64,000 bases of DNA, from assembly GCF_900166595.1 (NCBI RefSeq), contig NZ_LT745763.1, forward strand, positions 1,914,660-1,978,659, given 5' to 3'. A model generated the notes under the pieces. That model did no database searches, had not been told where the DNA came from, and saw only the letters and a list, made by a program, of their open reading frames with translations. The DNA comes from Virgibacillus dokdonensis. GTDB lineage: Bacteria; Bacillota; Bacilli; Bacillales; Amphibacillaceae. How positions within the stretch are numbered: the first letter of the stretch is position 1; each line of letters opens with the position of its first letter. The position numbers and the translations under genes were made by a program. Positions 17,891-26,761 of the stretch are shown here, one piece after another.

Positions 17891-18004
17891 TTCGTTTTTT
17901 ACTTACAAATGGAAGGCCTTTATAAAAAATAATCTTTAAGAGGTTCTATTTTTGCACTTCACTGCTTATTTATAAGACTAAAAGCGTGTGTTCATAAACG
18001 AGGT
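17891..18004. other. mntR-yqhO intergenic region
   Basis: Together with the family B repeat (18005-18093) and 18094-18256, this is a 366-bp gap. No gene is seen. The inverted pair ttcgtgaagatg / taccttcacgaa at about 18113-18162 could form a hairpin. The yqhO promoter should lie near 18180-18240 but no clear -35/-10 was found. Confidence 0.3.
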
Positions 18005-18093
18005 TAGAAAAGTATAAAATTTTTAGGGTTTATAGTATAAGAAAAAATCTACAGCTTCCGCCATAAGACTTGACGACAAGCCAGGTTTTTCTA
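18005..18093 (+). repeat. Repeat family B, copy 3 (most complete)
   Basis: The copy reads tagaaaagtataaaattttt, agggtttatagtataagaaa, aaatctacagcttccgccat, aagacttgacgacaagccag and gtttttcta. It is the best full-length copy and shows the terminator-like hairpin plus T-run at its right end. Confidence 0.8.
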
Positions 18094-18256
18094 TCAAGTG
18101 AGTATGAAGATCGTTCGTGAAGATGTACATCTGCATCAGTGGTTAAAGAATACCTTCACGAATTTTCGTAAAAACCATCTATGGAAAAATGTGTGACGTT
18201 TAATTACCTTTTTTGAACCACCGCTTATAAAAAGTATTGAAGGGGAGATTGCGCGT

Positions 18257-19150
18257 ATGCAAATAGATGGTGTTTTTTCTGGTGGTGGAGTGAAGGCTTA
18301 CGCTTTTATTGGTGCAGTGAAGAAAATTGAAGAAAAAGGTCTTACGATGGAGCGTGTTGCAGGTACTTCAGCGGGAGCGATCATTGCTTCTTTATTAGTG
18401 GCAGAGTACAAGCATAAAGAGATAGAAGCTTTTATGGAAGAGTTGGATTTAAATGATTTCTTAGACCCCCCAAAATTGGCTAAATGGCTTCCTTTTACAA
18501 AATGGTTGCTTTTATATTTTCAATTAGGAATTAATAAAGGAAATAAATTAGAAAAATGGATCGCAGAAAAATTAGCAGCAAAGCAAATTTGTACATTTCA
18601 AGATATTAAAGCCGGTTATTTAAAAGTCGTTGTTAGCGATATATCTTTAGGTAAGCTTGTTGTTATCCCTGATGATTTAGAAAGAATATATGGTATACCT
18701 CCAGAGGAATTTCCTGTAGCTAAAGCTATTCGAATGAGTGCAGGCTTTCCATATTTTTTCATGCCCCAGAAATTGAAAGGCAGTAAACAAGAGAAAAGCT
18801 TGATTATTGATGGAGGTCTTTTAAGTAATTTTCCCCTTTGGATATTTGAAAAAAACCCTCATAAACGAACACGCCCAATTATCGGTGTCAAATTAACTAC
18901 TACCTCAACCCAAGAATTAAAACCTCGTAAAATAAAAAATGCATTACACATGTTTCATGCTTTGTTTCTTACAATGAAAGAAGCACATGATGCGCGATAT
19001 ATTTCTACATCGGAAGCAAAAAACATTGTTTTTATTTCTGTGGAAAATATTGAAAGTACTGATTTTTATATTAATAAAGCCACCAAAGAATCACTTATTC
19101 AAGCGGGGTATGCGTATACAGAAAAGTTTCTTGACCGTTGGCCTAAGTAG
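18257..19150 (+). CDS. yqhO: Patatin-like phospholipase (YqhO-like)
   Basis: This 297-residue patatin-family hydrolase shows the oxyanion-hole glycines FSGGGVKAYAF (residues 7-17), the nucleophile elbow GTSAGA with the catalytic serine near residue 40, and the catalytic Asp in IIDGGLLSNFP. The family hydrolyses acyl ester bonds of membrane lipids; the substrate is unknown. There is no signal peptide, so it acts in the cytoplasm or at the inner membrane face. The ATG follows gaagggga. It ends toward a terminator shared with yqhP. Confidence 0.9.
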   Translation: MQIDGVFSGGGVKAYAFIGAVKKIEEKGLTMERVAGTSAGAIIASLLVAEYKHKEIEAFMEELDLNDFLDPPKLAKWLPFTKWLLLYFQLGINKGNKLEKWIAEKLAAKQICTFQDIKAGYLKVVVSDISLGKLVVIPDDLERIYGIPPEEFPVAKAIRMSAGFPYFFMPQKLKGSKQEKSLIIDGGLLSNFPLWIFEKNPHKRTRPIIGVKLTTTSTQELKPRKIKNALHMFHALFLTMKEAHDARYISTSEAKNIVFISVENIESTDFYINKATKESLIQAGYAYTEKFLDRWPK

Positions 19151-19210
19151 ATTCGAGTTCCTTATAAATATTATTACCAACTGTGAACAATAAAAAGGTG
19201 AACTGGGAAA

Positions 19211-19256
19211 AAGGAAAGATCGTGCGTTTTAAAAAGACGCACGATCTTTCCTTTTA
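19211..19256. terminator. Bidirectional terminator overlapping the yqhP 3' end
   Basis: An approximately 17-bp stem, aaaggaaagatcgtgcgt/acgcacgatctttcctttt, separates convergent yqhO and yqhP. Its right arm encodes the last residues of YqhP (KRKDRASF), and the stop codon lies in the loop region. Confidence 0.85.
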
Positions 19257-19609
19257 TGTTTGTTACCTTCAATAACTCGTAAATGAGCTGCCCGCTTATG
19301 TTTTTTCTTTCGGAGTGTAGGGCTGGTCGGTTGTTGCTTTGTAGCGTTTGCTTTGTAAGCTGGTTTCTGTTGGTGGTATTTTGCTTTAGACTGCTTGACA
19401 GCTTGTTTATATTTCTTCATTTCATTCGAAGAGCTCTTTTTTCGAATAAACACAAAATAGATAATCGCAAATAGAACGACCCCAAATCCGATGGAAATGA
19501 ACATGTTATTGATCAAGTTCGCAGGTTTTGTAAATAGTTGTGTTAATAGTCCAATAGTAGCTAAACCGATAATCATATACACAGCAATGGAAATAGATTT
19601 TCGCTTCAT
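19229..19609 (-). CDS. yqhP: Two-TM basic-tail membrane protein (YqhP/SA1362-like)
   Basis: This 126-residue protein has two transmembrane segments (about residues 6-24 and 36-54). It ends in a long, strongly basic and glutamine-rich cytoplasmic tail (KYHQQKPAYKANATKQQ, RKKKHKRAAHLRVIEG). The architecture and location match the SA1362/YqhP family, which has no established function. The tail may bind nucleic acid or anionic lipid; that is speculation. The start follows taggagg. Confidence 0.75.
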   Translation of the reverse strand: MKRKSISIAVYMIIGLATIGLLTQLFTKPANLINNMFISIGFGVVLFAIIYFVFIRKKSSSNEMKKYKQAVKQSKAKYHQQKPAYKANATKQQPTSPTLRKKKHKRAAHLRVIEGNKHKRKDRASF

Positions 19610-19748
19610 TACGCGTCCTCCTATCTATGTTTATCATACAACTTCGCACGTCTTTATCCCTAGCGACAATTCTAAAAAAGCTTCTGAATGTAGGCTTCCT
19701 TATTCGTCACACTGGAAGTGAAAGGTATGACATTTTATTTACACTATA

Positions 19749-19816
19749 ATAAAATATAAATTTTTTAGGGTTATAGTATAAGTAAAACAAAGGCTTGGTG
19801 ATGAGCCACGTATTTA
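19749..19816 (+). repeat. Repeat family B, copy 4
   Basis: The copy reads taaaatataaattttttagg, gttatagtataagtaaaaca and aaggcttggtgatgagccac. The central part is shortened relative to copy 3, but the hairpin (ggctt/gagcc) is retained. The surrounding gap 19610-20047 shows no gene; it must contain the divergent yqhP and yqhR promoters. Confidence 0.65.
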
Positions 19817-20047
19817 CACTGTCTGCTCATTAATCAAATAAGTCTGTCATGTATAGCCTTTCCTTCTTTTTAATATAATATTCATTTATTTTAAATAAAA
19901 CGAACTAAAAATGTAATTATATCTATACTTTTATTTTACTGCATTAACAAGGAAATAACTAGAGAAAAATAGGTTAATTAGATGACCATATATTTCAGGG
20001 ATGGCTTTACTTTGTTTCGGTAATACTACATATAGGAGGTGTTCAAA

Positions 20048-20575
20048 TTGAATAAACAAGATAAACATTTAGAGCAAAATAAACATGAAACGCCAATGAC
20101 TATATTGTCTAGGTCCTTGTTAACAGGCTTTATTGGAGGTTTAATTTGGAGTACGTTTGCGACAATATTATATTACTTTAACTTTTCTAAAATAGTTCCA
20201 AAATCATTTATATTGAGCTCATGGCTACAAGTGGAATGGATTGACACATGGCTGGGCACGCTCATGACTATTTTCGCAATAGGCGTCATTTCAATAGCAG
20301 TAGCGTTCGTTTATTATTTATTGTTTCGAAAAGTGAATTCGCTTTGGATGGGAGTGACATTTGGGGGGGTACTATGGGGAGTTATTTTTATCATCATGAA
20401 CCCCATATTTTCAAGCGTACCATCTGTACAAAAATTGAATCTAGACACTATCGTCTCCACTCTTTGTGTCTATGTGCTTTATGGAACATTTATTGGCTAT
20501 TCCATATCCTATGATTATCAAGATCTGCAACGTGCTAAAGATGACACAACGCAAACAGAAATGACGCAGAAATAG
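20048..20575 (+). CDS. yqhR: Conserved membrane protein YqhR
   Basis: This 175-residue polytopic protein has four hydrophobic segments (about residues 24-45, 68-91, 98-118 and 136-156) and short charged termini. It matches YqhR by position (between yqhP and the Xaa-Pro peptidase), size and topology; its function is unknown. aggaggtg (20036-20043) places the start at the TTG at 20048 rather than the in-frame GTG at 20039. yqhQ and yqhS, its neighbours in B. subtilis, are missing. Confidence 0.78.
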   Translation: MNKQDKHLEQNKHETPMTILSRSLLTGFIGGLIWSTFATILYYFNFSKIVPKSFILSSWLQVEWIDTWLGTLMTIFAIGVISIAVAFVYYLLFRKVNSLWMGVTFGGVLWGVIFIIMNPIFSSVPSVQKLNLDTIVSTLCVYVLYGTFIGYSISYDYQDLQRAKDDTTQTEMTQK

Positions 20576-20678
20576 GCTTGGTTATCAGCAGGTTATATTA
20601 TTCAAATGGTGTTGTTTATGATAAACTGTATACAGTCGATTTTCCTGTGAAAAATATAGAAGATGAAGGGATGAGAAA

Positions 20679-21740
20679 ATGAGTAAGCTTACCAAATTAA
20701 GACAGGCGCTAGAAGCGAAAGAATTAGATGGCATCTTGATTTCGAGTGGAATAAACCGTCGCTACATGACTGGTTTTACTGGTACTGCGGGTGTTGCTTT
20801 AGTTAGCTTAACAGATGCTCGGTTTATTACTGATTTTCGTTATACAAATCAAGCAAATGAACAAATCGCTGATTTTACAGTAGTGGAACATAAGCAGGGA
20901 TTAAAAGAAGAAATAAAACATCAGCTAAAAAGTATGGGCATAAAAAAACTGGGTTTTGAACAAGATCATGTTACATATAGTGAGTACACAACGTTTAAGG
21001 ACACATTTGAAGTGGAACTAACCCCTGTAAATAATATGGTTGAATCTTTACGCCTCTTTAAAACAAACGATGAATTAGGCATCATGAAAAAAGCTGCTAA
21101 AATAGCAGATGATGCATTTGACCATATTCAATCTTATATTAAGCCTGGAGTAAGAGAAATAGATATTTCTAATGAATTGGAGTTTTTTATGCGTAAGCAA
21201 GGTGCGACTTCATCAAGCTTCGATATTATCGTAGCTTCTGGATATCGTTCTGCCTTACCACATGGTGTTGCCTCGGATAAAAAAATCCAATCTGGCGAAC
21301 TAGTGACAATGGATTATGGTGCATTATATCAAGGCTATTGTTCTGATATTACTCGTACAGTAGCAGTAGGGGAAATTAATGACCAATTACATTCCATTTA
21401 CCATATTGTATTAGAGGCTCAATTACGTGGAGTAACCGCTATTAAACCTGGGGTTACTGGTAAAGAAGCAGATGCAGCAACGAGGGATTATATAAAAGAA
21501 AACGGATATGGAGAATTTTTCGGTCATTCAACTGGACATGGACTAGGTATGGAAGTTCATGAAGCCCCTTCGTTGTCATTTAAATCTGAAAAGCCCTTAG
21601 AAAAGGGGATGGTTGTTACTGTAGAACCAGGTATATACATCCCAGAAGTCGGTGGATGCCGCATTGAAGATGATGTAGTCTTAACTGAAACAGGAAATGA
21701 ACGACTAACTTTGGCACCAAAAGAATTAATTCAGTTATAA
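20679..21740 (+). CDS. yqhT: Xaa-Pro aminopeptidase family protein (M24)
   Basis: This 353-residue cytosolic metallopeptidase has a creatinase N-domain (residues 1-125) and a pita-bread catalytic domain. The five dimetal ligands are visible: Asp in [10 protein letters not shown], Asp in YCSDITRTV, His in [10 protein letters not shown], Glu in TVEPGIYIP and Glu in CRIEDDVV. It removes N-terminal residues ahead of proline. The start follows gaaggga. It is 13 bp upstream of efp, an operon conserved across Firmicutes; a link to proline-rich translation is suggested by that pairing. Confidence 0.93.
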   Translation: MSKLTKLRQALEAKELDGILISSGINRRYMTGFTGTAGVALVSLTDARFITDFRYTNQANEQIADFTVVEHKQGLKEEIKHQLKSMGIKKLGFEQDHVTYSEYTTFKDTFEVELTPVNNMVESLRLFKTNDELGIMKKAAKIADDAFDHIQSYIKPGVREIDISNELEFFMRKQGATSSSFDIIVASGYRSALPHGVASDKKIQSGELVTMDYGALYQGYCSDITRTVAVGEINDQLHSIYHIVLEAQLRGVTAIKPGVTGKEADAATRDYIKENGYGEFFGHSTGHGLGMEVHEAPSLSFKSEKPLEKGMVVTVEPGIYIPEVGGCRIEDDVVLTETGNERLTLAPKELIQL

Positions 21741-21753
21741 CAGGAGGCAGACA

Positions 21754-22311
21754 ATGATTTCAGTGAACGATTTTAAAACAGGATTAACAATAGAAGTAGA
21801 CAATGGTGTTTGGCAAGTAATGGAATTTCAACATGTAAAGCCTGGTAAAGGAGCTGCCTTTGTTCGTTCTAAACTTCGAAACCTGCGTAATGGTAATATA
21901 CAAGAAAGAACATTTCGGGCAGGAGAAAAAGTAAGTAAAGCGCATATTGAAACGAAGAAGATGCAATACTTATATGCTTCTGGTGATGCGCATGCTTTTA
22001 TGGATACGAATACGTATGAACAGATAGAGCTTTCCAGCAGCCAAATTGAACATGAATTAAAATTTATGAAAGAAAATATGGAAGTTTCTATTGTAACTTA
22101 TGAGGGTGAAGTACTAGGTGTGCAGCTTCCAAATAACGTGGAATTAGAAGTTGTGGAAACAGAACCAGGTATTAAAGGTGATACAGCAAGTGGGGGCTCA
22201 AAGCCAGCTACTTTAGAAACAGGACATACAGTACAAGTACCTTTCTTTATTAATCAAGGAGACGTATTGGTTATTAATACATCAGACGGAAAATATGTAT
22301 CAAGAGCGTAA
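21754..22311 (+). CDS. efp: Translation elongation factor P
   Basis: This 185-residue, three-domain (KOW, OB, OB) tRNA-mimic binds the ribosomal E site and relieves stalling at polyproline. The modifiable loop is [10 protein letters not shown] with Lys32, the residue that is 5-aminopentanolylated in B. subtilis. The gene is cotranscribed with the peptidase upstream and ends directly in a terminator whose A-rich left arm includes the TAA. Confidence 0.97.
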   Translation: MISVNDFKTGLTIEVDNGVWQVMEFQHVKPGKGAAFVRSKLRNLRNGNIQERTFRAGEKVSKAHIETKKMQYLYASGDAHAFMDTNTYEQIELSSSQIEHELKFMKENMEVSIVTYEGEVLGVQLPNNVELEVVETEPGIKGDTASGGSKPATLETGHTVQVPFFINQGDVLVINTSDGKYVSRA

Positions 22312-22340
22312 AAAAACAGCCTGTGGTAGGCTGTTTTTTT
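22311..22340 (+). terminator. Terminator after efp
   Basis: The stem aaaaaacagcct/aggctgtttttt with a small loop begins at the efp stop codon. A second G-rich hairpin (aaggcgtggggg / cctccgcgcctt, 22358-22391) follows. Confidence 0.9.
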
Positions 22341-22825
22341 ACGCTAGAGGCAGATTCAAAGGCGTGGGGGGTGAAAAAACCTCCGCGCCTTGTTTCGTAT
22401 ACCTTTTAGGTACTAGGATGGCAGTTTAAACTTGTTTAGCTCACATCTTCTAACTCTTGAGGTAGCAGATTCTCAGCATTTCTCATGTAGGATGACAATA
22501 ATATAAGCGAATTAGTTCTAACAGTTTAGAAAGCCATTAACGCTTAGGTAACGTGCTCCAACATCTATCAGAAAATAATTCTTGTCTGAAGATAGAACAA
22601 ATAAAATAATTTTACCCTATTAAAATAAATATAGTCTTAGCAGAACTTGCTGTTAAGCAAAGTTGTCGTAAGTCGTTCCTCATACGTTATTAATTATCTT
22701 ATAATTCCATATTTTTTAAAATTAAAATATTTACTCTATCTTATCATTTACAATGAAGTCATATTTCATCTATTTGCGCATACATTTACTAATAAATGAA
22801 ATTCAAAAAGTGAGGGAAGAGGCTA
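22341..22825. other. efp-spoIIIAA intergenic region
   Basis: This 485-bp gap contains the second hairpin near 22358-22391 and the sigma-E promoter at 22758-22786. No open frame is present where B. subtilis has yqhV, so that gene appears lost. The middle (22400-22740) shows nothing recognisable. Confidence 0.5.
22758..22786 (+). promoter_or_regulatory. Sigma-E promoter of the spoIIIA operon
   Basis: The -35 gtcatatt (22758-22765) and -10 catacatt (22779-22786) are separated by 13 bp. Both match the mother-cell sigma-E consensus closely. They sit 40 bp ahead of spoIIIAA, as expected for this operon. Confidence 0.88.
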
Positions 22826-23755
22826 ATGATTGAAATAAGCAGACTTTTTCCTGAACGATTACAAAAAGAGATAGAATGCGCACTTACGAATAGATGGGAA
22901 ACATTGCAAGAAATTAGACTAAGGTTACAGCAACCAATTGAACTTATTTTTAATCATTCCTATGAGCACCTTTCTTCTCTAGTTCCGGACAAGCGTGATT
23001 TTGTGCATATTATTCAGCAGTTAAGTGACTACTCTTTATATCGAATGGAAGAAGAATTACGAGAAGGATATATGACTATTGAAGGAGGACATCGAGTAGG
23101 TCTGGCAGGGAGAGTAAACACTTTAAACGGATCTGTAAAGGCGATCCAGTATATTACGTTTTTAAATATTCGAATTGCTAAACAAAAGCTTGGGGCTGCT
23201 AATAAACTCATGCCGCACCTATATCATAATGGGTATATGAATACGTTAATTATTGGTGCCCCACAAACTGGAAAAACTACGCTTATTCGCGATATAACAA
23301 GGATCATCTCCAGTGGATGGAAGCATATTTCACCATCCAAAGTTGGAGTTATCGATGAACGTTCCGAAATTGCTGCTTCTATTAAAGGAATACCGCAACA
23401 CAATTTAGGATTGCGAACAGATGTAATGGATGCTTGTCCAAAAGCAGAAGGAATGATGATGATGATTCGATCTATGTCACCTGAAGTTTTAATTGTCGAC
23501 GAAATTGGTGGTAAAAAAGATGTTGAGGCATTGTTAGAAGCACTTCATGCAGGTGTTGTTGTGATATGTTCCGTACATGGCTACTCATTAGAAGAATTGA
23601 AACGTCGCCCTGGCGTGCAAGCATTACTTGAGAAAGGAATTTTTAACCGCTTTGTTCTTCTTCATCAAAAGTCTCCGTTGCATTACACATATACAATTTT
23701 TGATTCGAATCATAGGAATTTATCGTATGCAAAAATGGAGGGGTACGCAACATGA
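22826..23755 (+). CDS. spoIIIAA: Stage III sporulation ATPase SpoIIIAA
   Basis: This 309-residue AAA/secretion-type ATPase has Walker A GAPQTGKTTL near residue 144 and Walker B-like VLIVDEIGG near 230. It powers the mother-cell side of the SpoIIIA-SpoIIQ feeding-tube channel that sustains forespore gene expression after engulfment. It is the first of eight spoIIIA genes and overlaps spoIIIAB by 4 bp. Confidence 0.96.
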   Translation: MIEISRLFPERLQKEIECALTNRWETLQEIRLRLQQPIELIFNHSYEHLSSLVPDKRDFVHIIQQLSDYSLYRMEEELREGYMTIEGGHRVGLAGRVNTLNGSVKAIQYITFLNIRIAKQKLGAANKLMPHLYHNGYMNTLIIGAPQTGKTTLIRDITRIISSGWKHISPSKVGVIDERSEIAASIKGIPQHNLGLRTDVMDACPKAEGMMMMIRSMSPEVLIVDEIGGKKDVEALLEALHAGVVVICSVHGYSLEELKRRPGVQALLEKGIFNRFVLLHQKSPLHYTYTIFDSNHRNLSYAKMEGYAT

Positions 23756-24264
23756 TGTGGGTAGGAGCGATGTTATTTATTGCTACAACAACGTGGATTG
23801 GGTTTGAATGGAGTAATCGACTCGCTAATCGTCCTAAGCATATAAGGCAGGTGAAAAATGCCTTACAAATACTTGAGGCTGAAATGATGTATAGCCATTT
23901 ACCACTTCAAGATGCTTTTTACACAATCCAAAAGCAGACACCATTTCCAATCCACGCATTTTTTGACCGCTTGTATAAAAACATGAACTATGAGAGTAAA
24001 GATTTTCAAGTTGTCTGGGAGAATAGTTTAGAAACATTTATGGATATATCGTGTCTTGGAAAAAACGAGAAAGAAATATTGCTTCAATTTGGACAAACAC
24101 TTGGAAAACATGATTTTCTCCAACAGCAAAAGCATATTCAGCTGGCAGCCAGTCATTTGGAAAGGGAGCTGGAAGCCGCTAATGAACAGTATCAAAGATA
24201 CGGGAAAATGACAAAAAGTTTAGGTATATTATGTGGTGTGTTTATCGTATTGTTGCTTTTATAG
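23752..24264 (+). CDS. spoIIIAB: Stage III sporulation protein SpoIIIAB
   Basis: This 170-residue protein has N-terminal and C-terminal hydrophobic segments flanking a helical cytoplasmic domain, the layout of SpoIIIAB, which resembles GspF-type platform domains. The ATG lies in the ATGA overlap with spoIIIAA. It works as part of the forespore channel in the outer forespore membrane. Confidence 0.93.
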   Translation: MMWVGAMLFIATTTWIGFEWSNRLANRPKHIRQVKNALQILEAEMMYSHLPLQDAFYTIQKQTPFPIHAFFDRLYKNMNYESKDFQVVWENSLETFMDISCLGKNEKEILLQFGQTLGKHDFLQQQKHIQLAASHLERELEAANEQYQRYGKMTKSLGILCGVFIVLLLL

Positions 24265-24284
24265 TGTGAAAGGAGTTCTTCCCT

Positions 24285-24491
24285 ATGTTTACAGACGCGA
24301 CGATTTTATTTCAAATTGCTGGAATTGGCATTATTGTTGCTTTAATCCACACCATTTTAAAGCAGATGGGTAAGGAAGAAATCGCCCAGTTTGCCACATT
24401 AATTGGCTTTATTATTGTTCTTGTATTAGTCATTGATGGACTATCAGATCTCTTTCAGCAGATTAAATCTGTTTTTCTTTATCAAGGGTAG
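24285..24491 (+). CDS. spoIIIAC: Stage III sporulation protein SpoIIIAC
   Basis: A 68-residue, two-helix membrane protein with block HTILKQMGKEEIAQF between the helices, characteristic of SpoIIIAC. It is predicted to contribute to the membrane part of the SpoIIIA complex. The ribosome site aaggagt lies before the ATG. Confidence 0.93.
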   Translation: MFTDATILFQIAGIGIIVALIHTILKQMGKEEIAQFATLIGFIIVLVLVIDGLSDLFQQIKSVFLYQG

Positions 24492-24497
24492 TGTGCA

Positions 24498-24890
24498 ATG
24501 GATATTTTACAAATTGTAACATTGGGTCTAGTAGCTAGCTTGCTTTATATCATTTTAAAAAATGTTAATCAGACATTTGCATTTTTTGTTGTATTACTTA
24601 CAGGGGTAGTTATTTTCCTGTCCATCATACAACAAATCAATCATATATTTCAGTTGATTCAAGCATTAGGTGCAAAAGCACAAGTAGATGGGATGTATTT
24701 GGAAACCATTTTAAAAATAATTGGCATCGCTTATATTGCTGAATTGGGAGCGAATATTACAAAAGATGCAGGACTAACTTCCGTAGCCAATAAAATTGAA
24801 CTTGCAGGAAAATTATTTATTTTGTTATTGGCTATACCAATAATCACTGCAGTAATAGAAGCGATTTTACAATTTATACCTACTGTATGA
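24498..24890 (+). CDS. spoIIIAD: Stage III sporulation protein SpoIIIAD
   Basis: A 130-residue membrane protein with about four hydrophobic segments and a conserved IAYIAELGANITKDAGLTSVANKIELAGK stretch, related in its second half to SpoIIIAC. It begins 6 bp after spoIIIAC. It is a predicted channel component of the SpoIIIA complex. Confidence 0.93.
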   Translation: MDILQIVTLGLVASLLYIILKNVNQTFAFFVVLLTGVVIFLSIIQQINHIFQLIQALGAKAQVDGMYLETILKIIGIAYIAELGANITKDAGLTSVANKIELAGKLFILLLAIPIITAVIEAILQFIPTV

Positions 24891-24939
24891 AAAGTATTGT
24901 AGTACGAGAAATAAACCTAGGAAGGAGTTTTTATCGTGC

Positions 24940-26124
24940 ATGAATGGTAAACAAATAGGGATCATTCTTATATGTACTTTTGTTATTTGCCTTCTGGGTT
25001 ATGAAAAAGCTATAGCAGAAACGACATCTAATGAATCAGATACTGTACAAAATAACATGCTAGAAGAAATTTCTTTGGAGGGGGTACAAGCATACTGGGG
25101 TAAATTAGTAAATGAATATGGTGGATATTTACCAGAACTCGAAAAAACAAGTGTATATGAATTTATTAAAAATCAAGATTCTTTGTCACCTCAATCTATC
25201 ATTATTGGTATTTTAGAATTCTTATTTCATGAACTGATTTTAAATGGGAAGTTATTAGGCTCTCTTTTAATGTTAACTTTATTTTCGGCAATGCTACAGA
25301 CGATGCACAATGCGTTTGAGACAAGTACCGTAAGTAAAGTCGCTTACTTTGTTGTATATATCGTGCTCATTTTTTTGGCATTAAATAGCTTCTATTCAGC
25401 GGTGACCTACACCAAAGATGCGATTGACGCGATGAGTAGTTTTATGATTGCTCTCTTACCTTTAGTCTTAGGGTTAATGGCTTCATTTGGGAATATTGTG
25501 GCGGTTTCTTTTTTTCATCCGATTATTATCTTTCTTATTCATGCAGGTGGTCTCATCGTTGCTAATTTTATTTTGCCGCTCTTGTTTTTATCGGCTTTGT
25601 TAGTGATAGTCAGTAGCTTAACAGAGCACTATAAGGTAACGCATTTAGCGAATCTATTTAAATCCATTGCAGTTGGCACCTTAGGTGTATTCTTTACCAT
25701 TTTTCTAAGCATCATGTCAGTACAAGGAACAGCAAGTGCCATTCAAGATGGGGTAGTGATGAAAACAACAAAATTTATAACCGGAAACTTTATACCAGTT
25801 GTGGGTCGTACGATGACAGATGCCGCAGATACGATATTAAGCGCATCCCTATTGTTAAAAAACGCAATTGGAATTGTAGGGTTAATTATTATACTGTTTA
25901 TCGCTTTGTTTCCGGCATTAAAAATCTTTGCAATTGCAGTAATTTATAAAGTTGCTGCCGCAATCTTACAGCCGATTGCGGATGGGCCAGTTATTACTAC
26001 ATTGAATACAATTAGTAAATATATTGTTTTTATTCTTGCGTGTTTATTAGCAGTATCATTTATGTTTTTTTTGGCAATTGTCATCATTATTGCAGCTAGT
26101 AATGTAACTTTGCTCTTAAGATAG
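24940..26124 (+). CDS. spoIIIAE: Stage III sporulation protein SpoIIIAE
   Basis: This 394-residue protein has an N-terminal signal-like helix (residues 5-25), an extracytoplasmic region and seven or so transmembrane segments in the C-terminal two thirds, the layout of SpoIIIAE. It is the largest membrane subunit of the mother-cell channel. The ATG at 24940 follows gaaggag at 14 nt, somewhat long, but no better in-frame start is seen. Confidence 0.94.
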   Translation: MNGKQIGIILICTFVICLLGYEKAIAETTSNESDTVQNNMLEEISLEGVQAYWGKLVNEYGGYLPELEKTSVYEFIKNQDSLSPQSIIIGILEFLFHELILNGKLLGSLLMLTLFSAMLQTMHNAFETSTVSKVAYFVVYIVLIFLALNSFYSAVTYTKDAIDAMSSFMIALLPLVLGLMASFGNIVAVSFFHPIIIFLIHAGGLIVANFILPLLFLSALLVIVSSLTEHYKVTHLANLFKSIAVGTLGVFFTIFLSIMSVQGTASAIQDGVVMKTTKFITGNFIPVVGRTMTDAADTILSASLLLKNAIGIVGLIIILFIALFPALKIFAIAVIYKVAAAILQPIADGPVITTLNTISKYIVFILACLLAVSFMFFLAIVIIIAASNVTLLLR

Positions 26125-26140
26125 GGGGGGCGAGCTTGAA

Positions 26141-26761
26141 TTGCAAATAGTTATTGACTGGGTCACACAAATTATTCTATTTATCTTGTTAGCTACGGTC
26201 ATTGATTTAGTTATTCCAGCTAATTCCATGAAAAAATACATGAAGCTCGTTGTCGGACTTATCCTTATATTAATTTTGTTAAAGCCTATATTTTATATTT
26301 TTCAAATCGACGTCCAACGTGCAGTGGAAAGCTCTCTATCAGGTGTTTTTGAAGAAATGAATCAAAACAATTCTCTAGATAATTCCATTAAAACACAAAA
26401 AAATGAAATAGAAGCTACACAAGATGCATATATTTTAGAACAAATGGCTGTCCAATTAAAAGAAATAGCAGAAGATCCACTTCATGAAGCGTTTCAAACA
26501 GAAATTACAGATATCCAATTTCAGTTTGTAAATGGGAAAGATAAGACATATGAAAATTTGGACAAAGTCATTGTGTATGTGAATGAATTAAAAAATGGGG
26601 AGGGAGCAGTGCGAAACGTTGATGATGTAGTAATTTATTCAGACAGCCCAGATGTATCTAAAGAAAATAACGAATTGAAGGACATAGAAAATAAGCTATC
26701 CGATCTATGGGAAATGGAGCAAAAAAATCTAATTTTACAATGGGAGGGAGGGGCACCTTGA
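26141..26761 (+). CDS. spoIIIAF: Stage III sporulation protein SpoIIIAF
   Basis: A 206-residue protein with two N-terminal transmembrane helices (residues 6-25 and 32-52) and a soluble ring-building-motif-like domain facing the intermembrane space. It starts at a TTG after a G-rich ribosome site (26123-26130) and overlaps spoIIIAG at TTGA. Confidence 0.92.
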   Translation: MQIVIDWVTQIILFILLATVIDLVIPANSMKKYMKLVVGLILILILLKPIFYIFQIDVQRAVESSLSGVFEEMNQNNSLDNSIKTQKNEIEATQDAYILEQMAVQLKEIAEDPLHEAFQTEITDIQFQFVNGKDKTYENLDKVIVYVNELKNGEGAVRNVDDVVIYSDSPDVSKENNELKDIENKLSDLWEMEQKNLILQWEGGAP

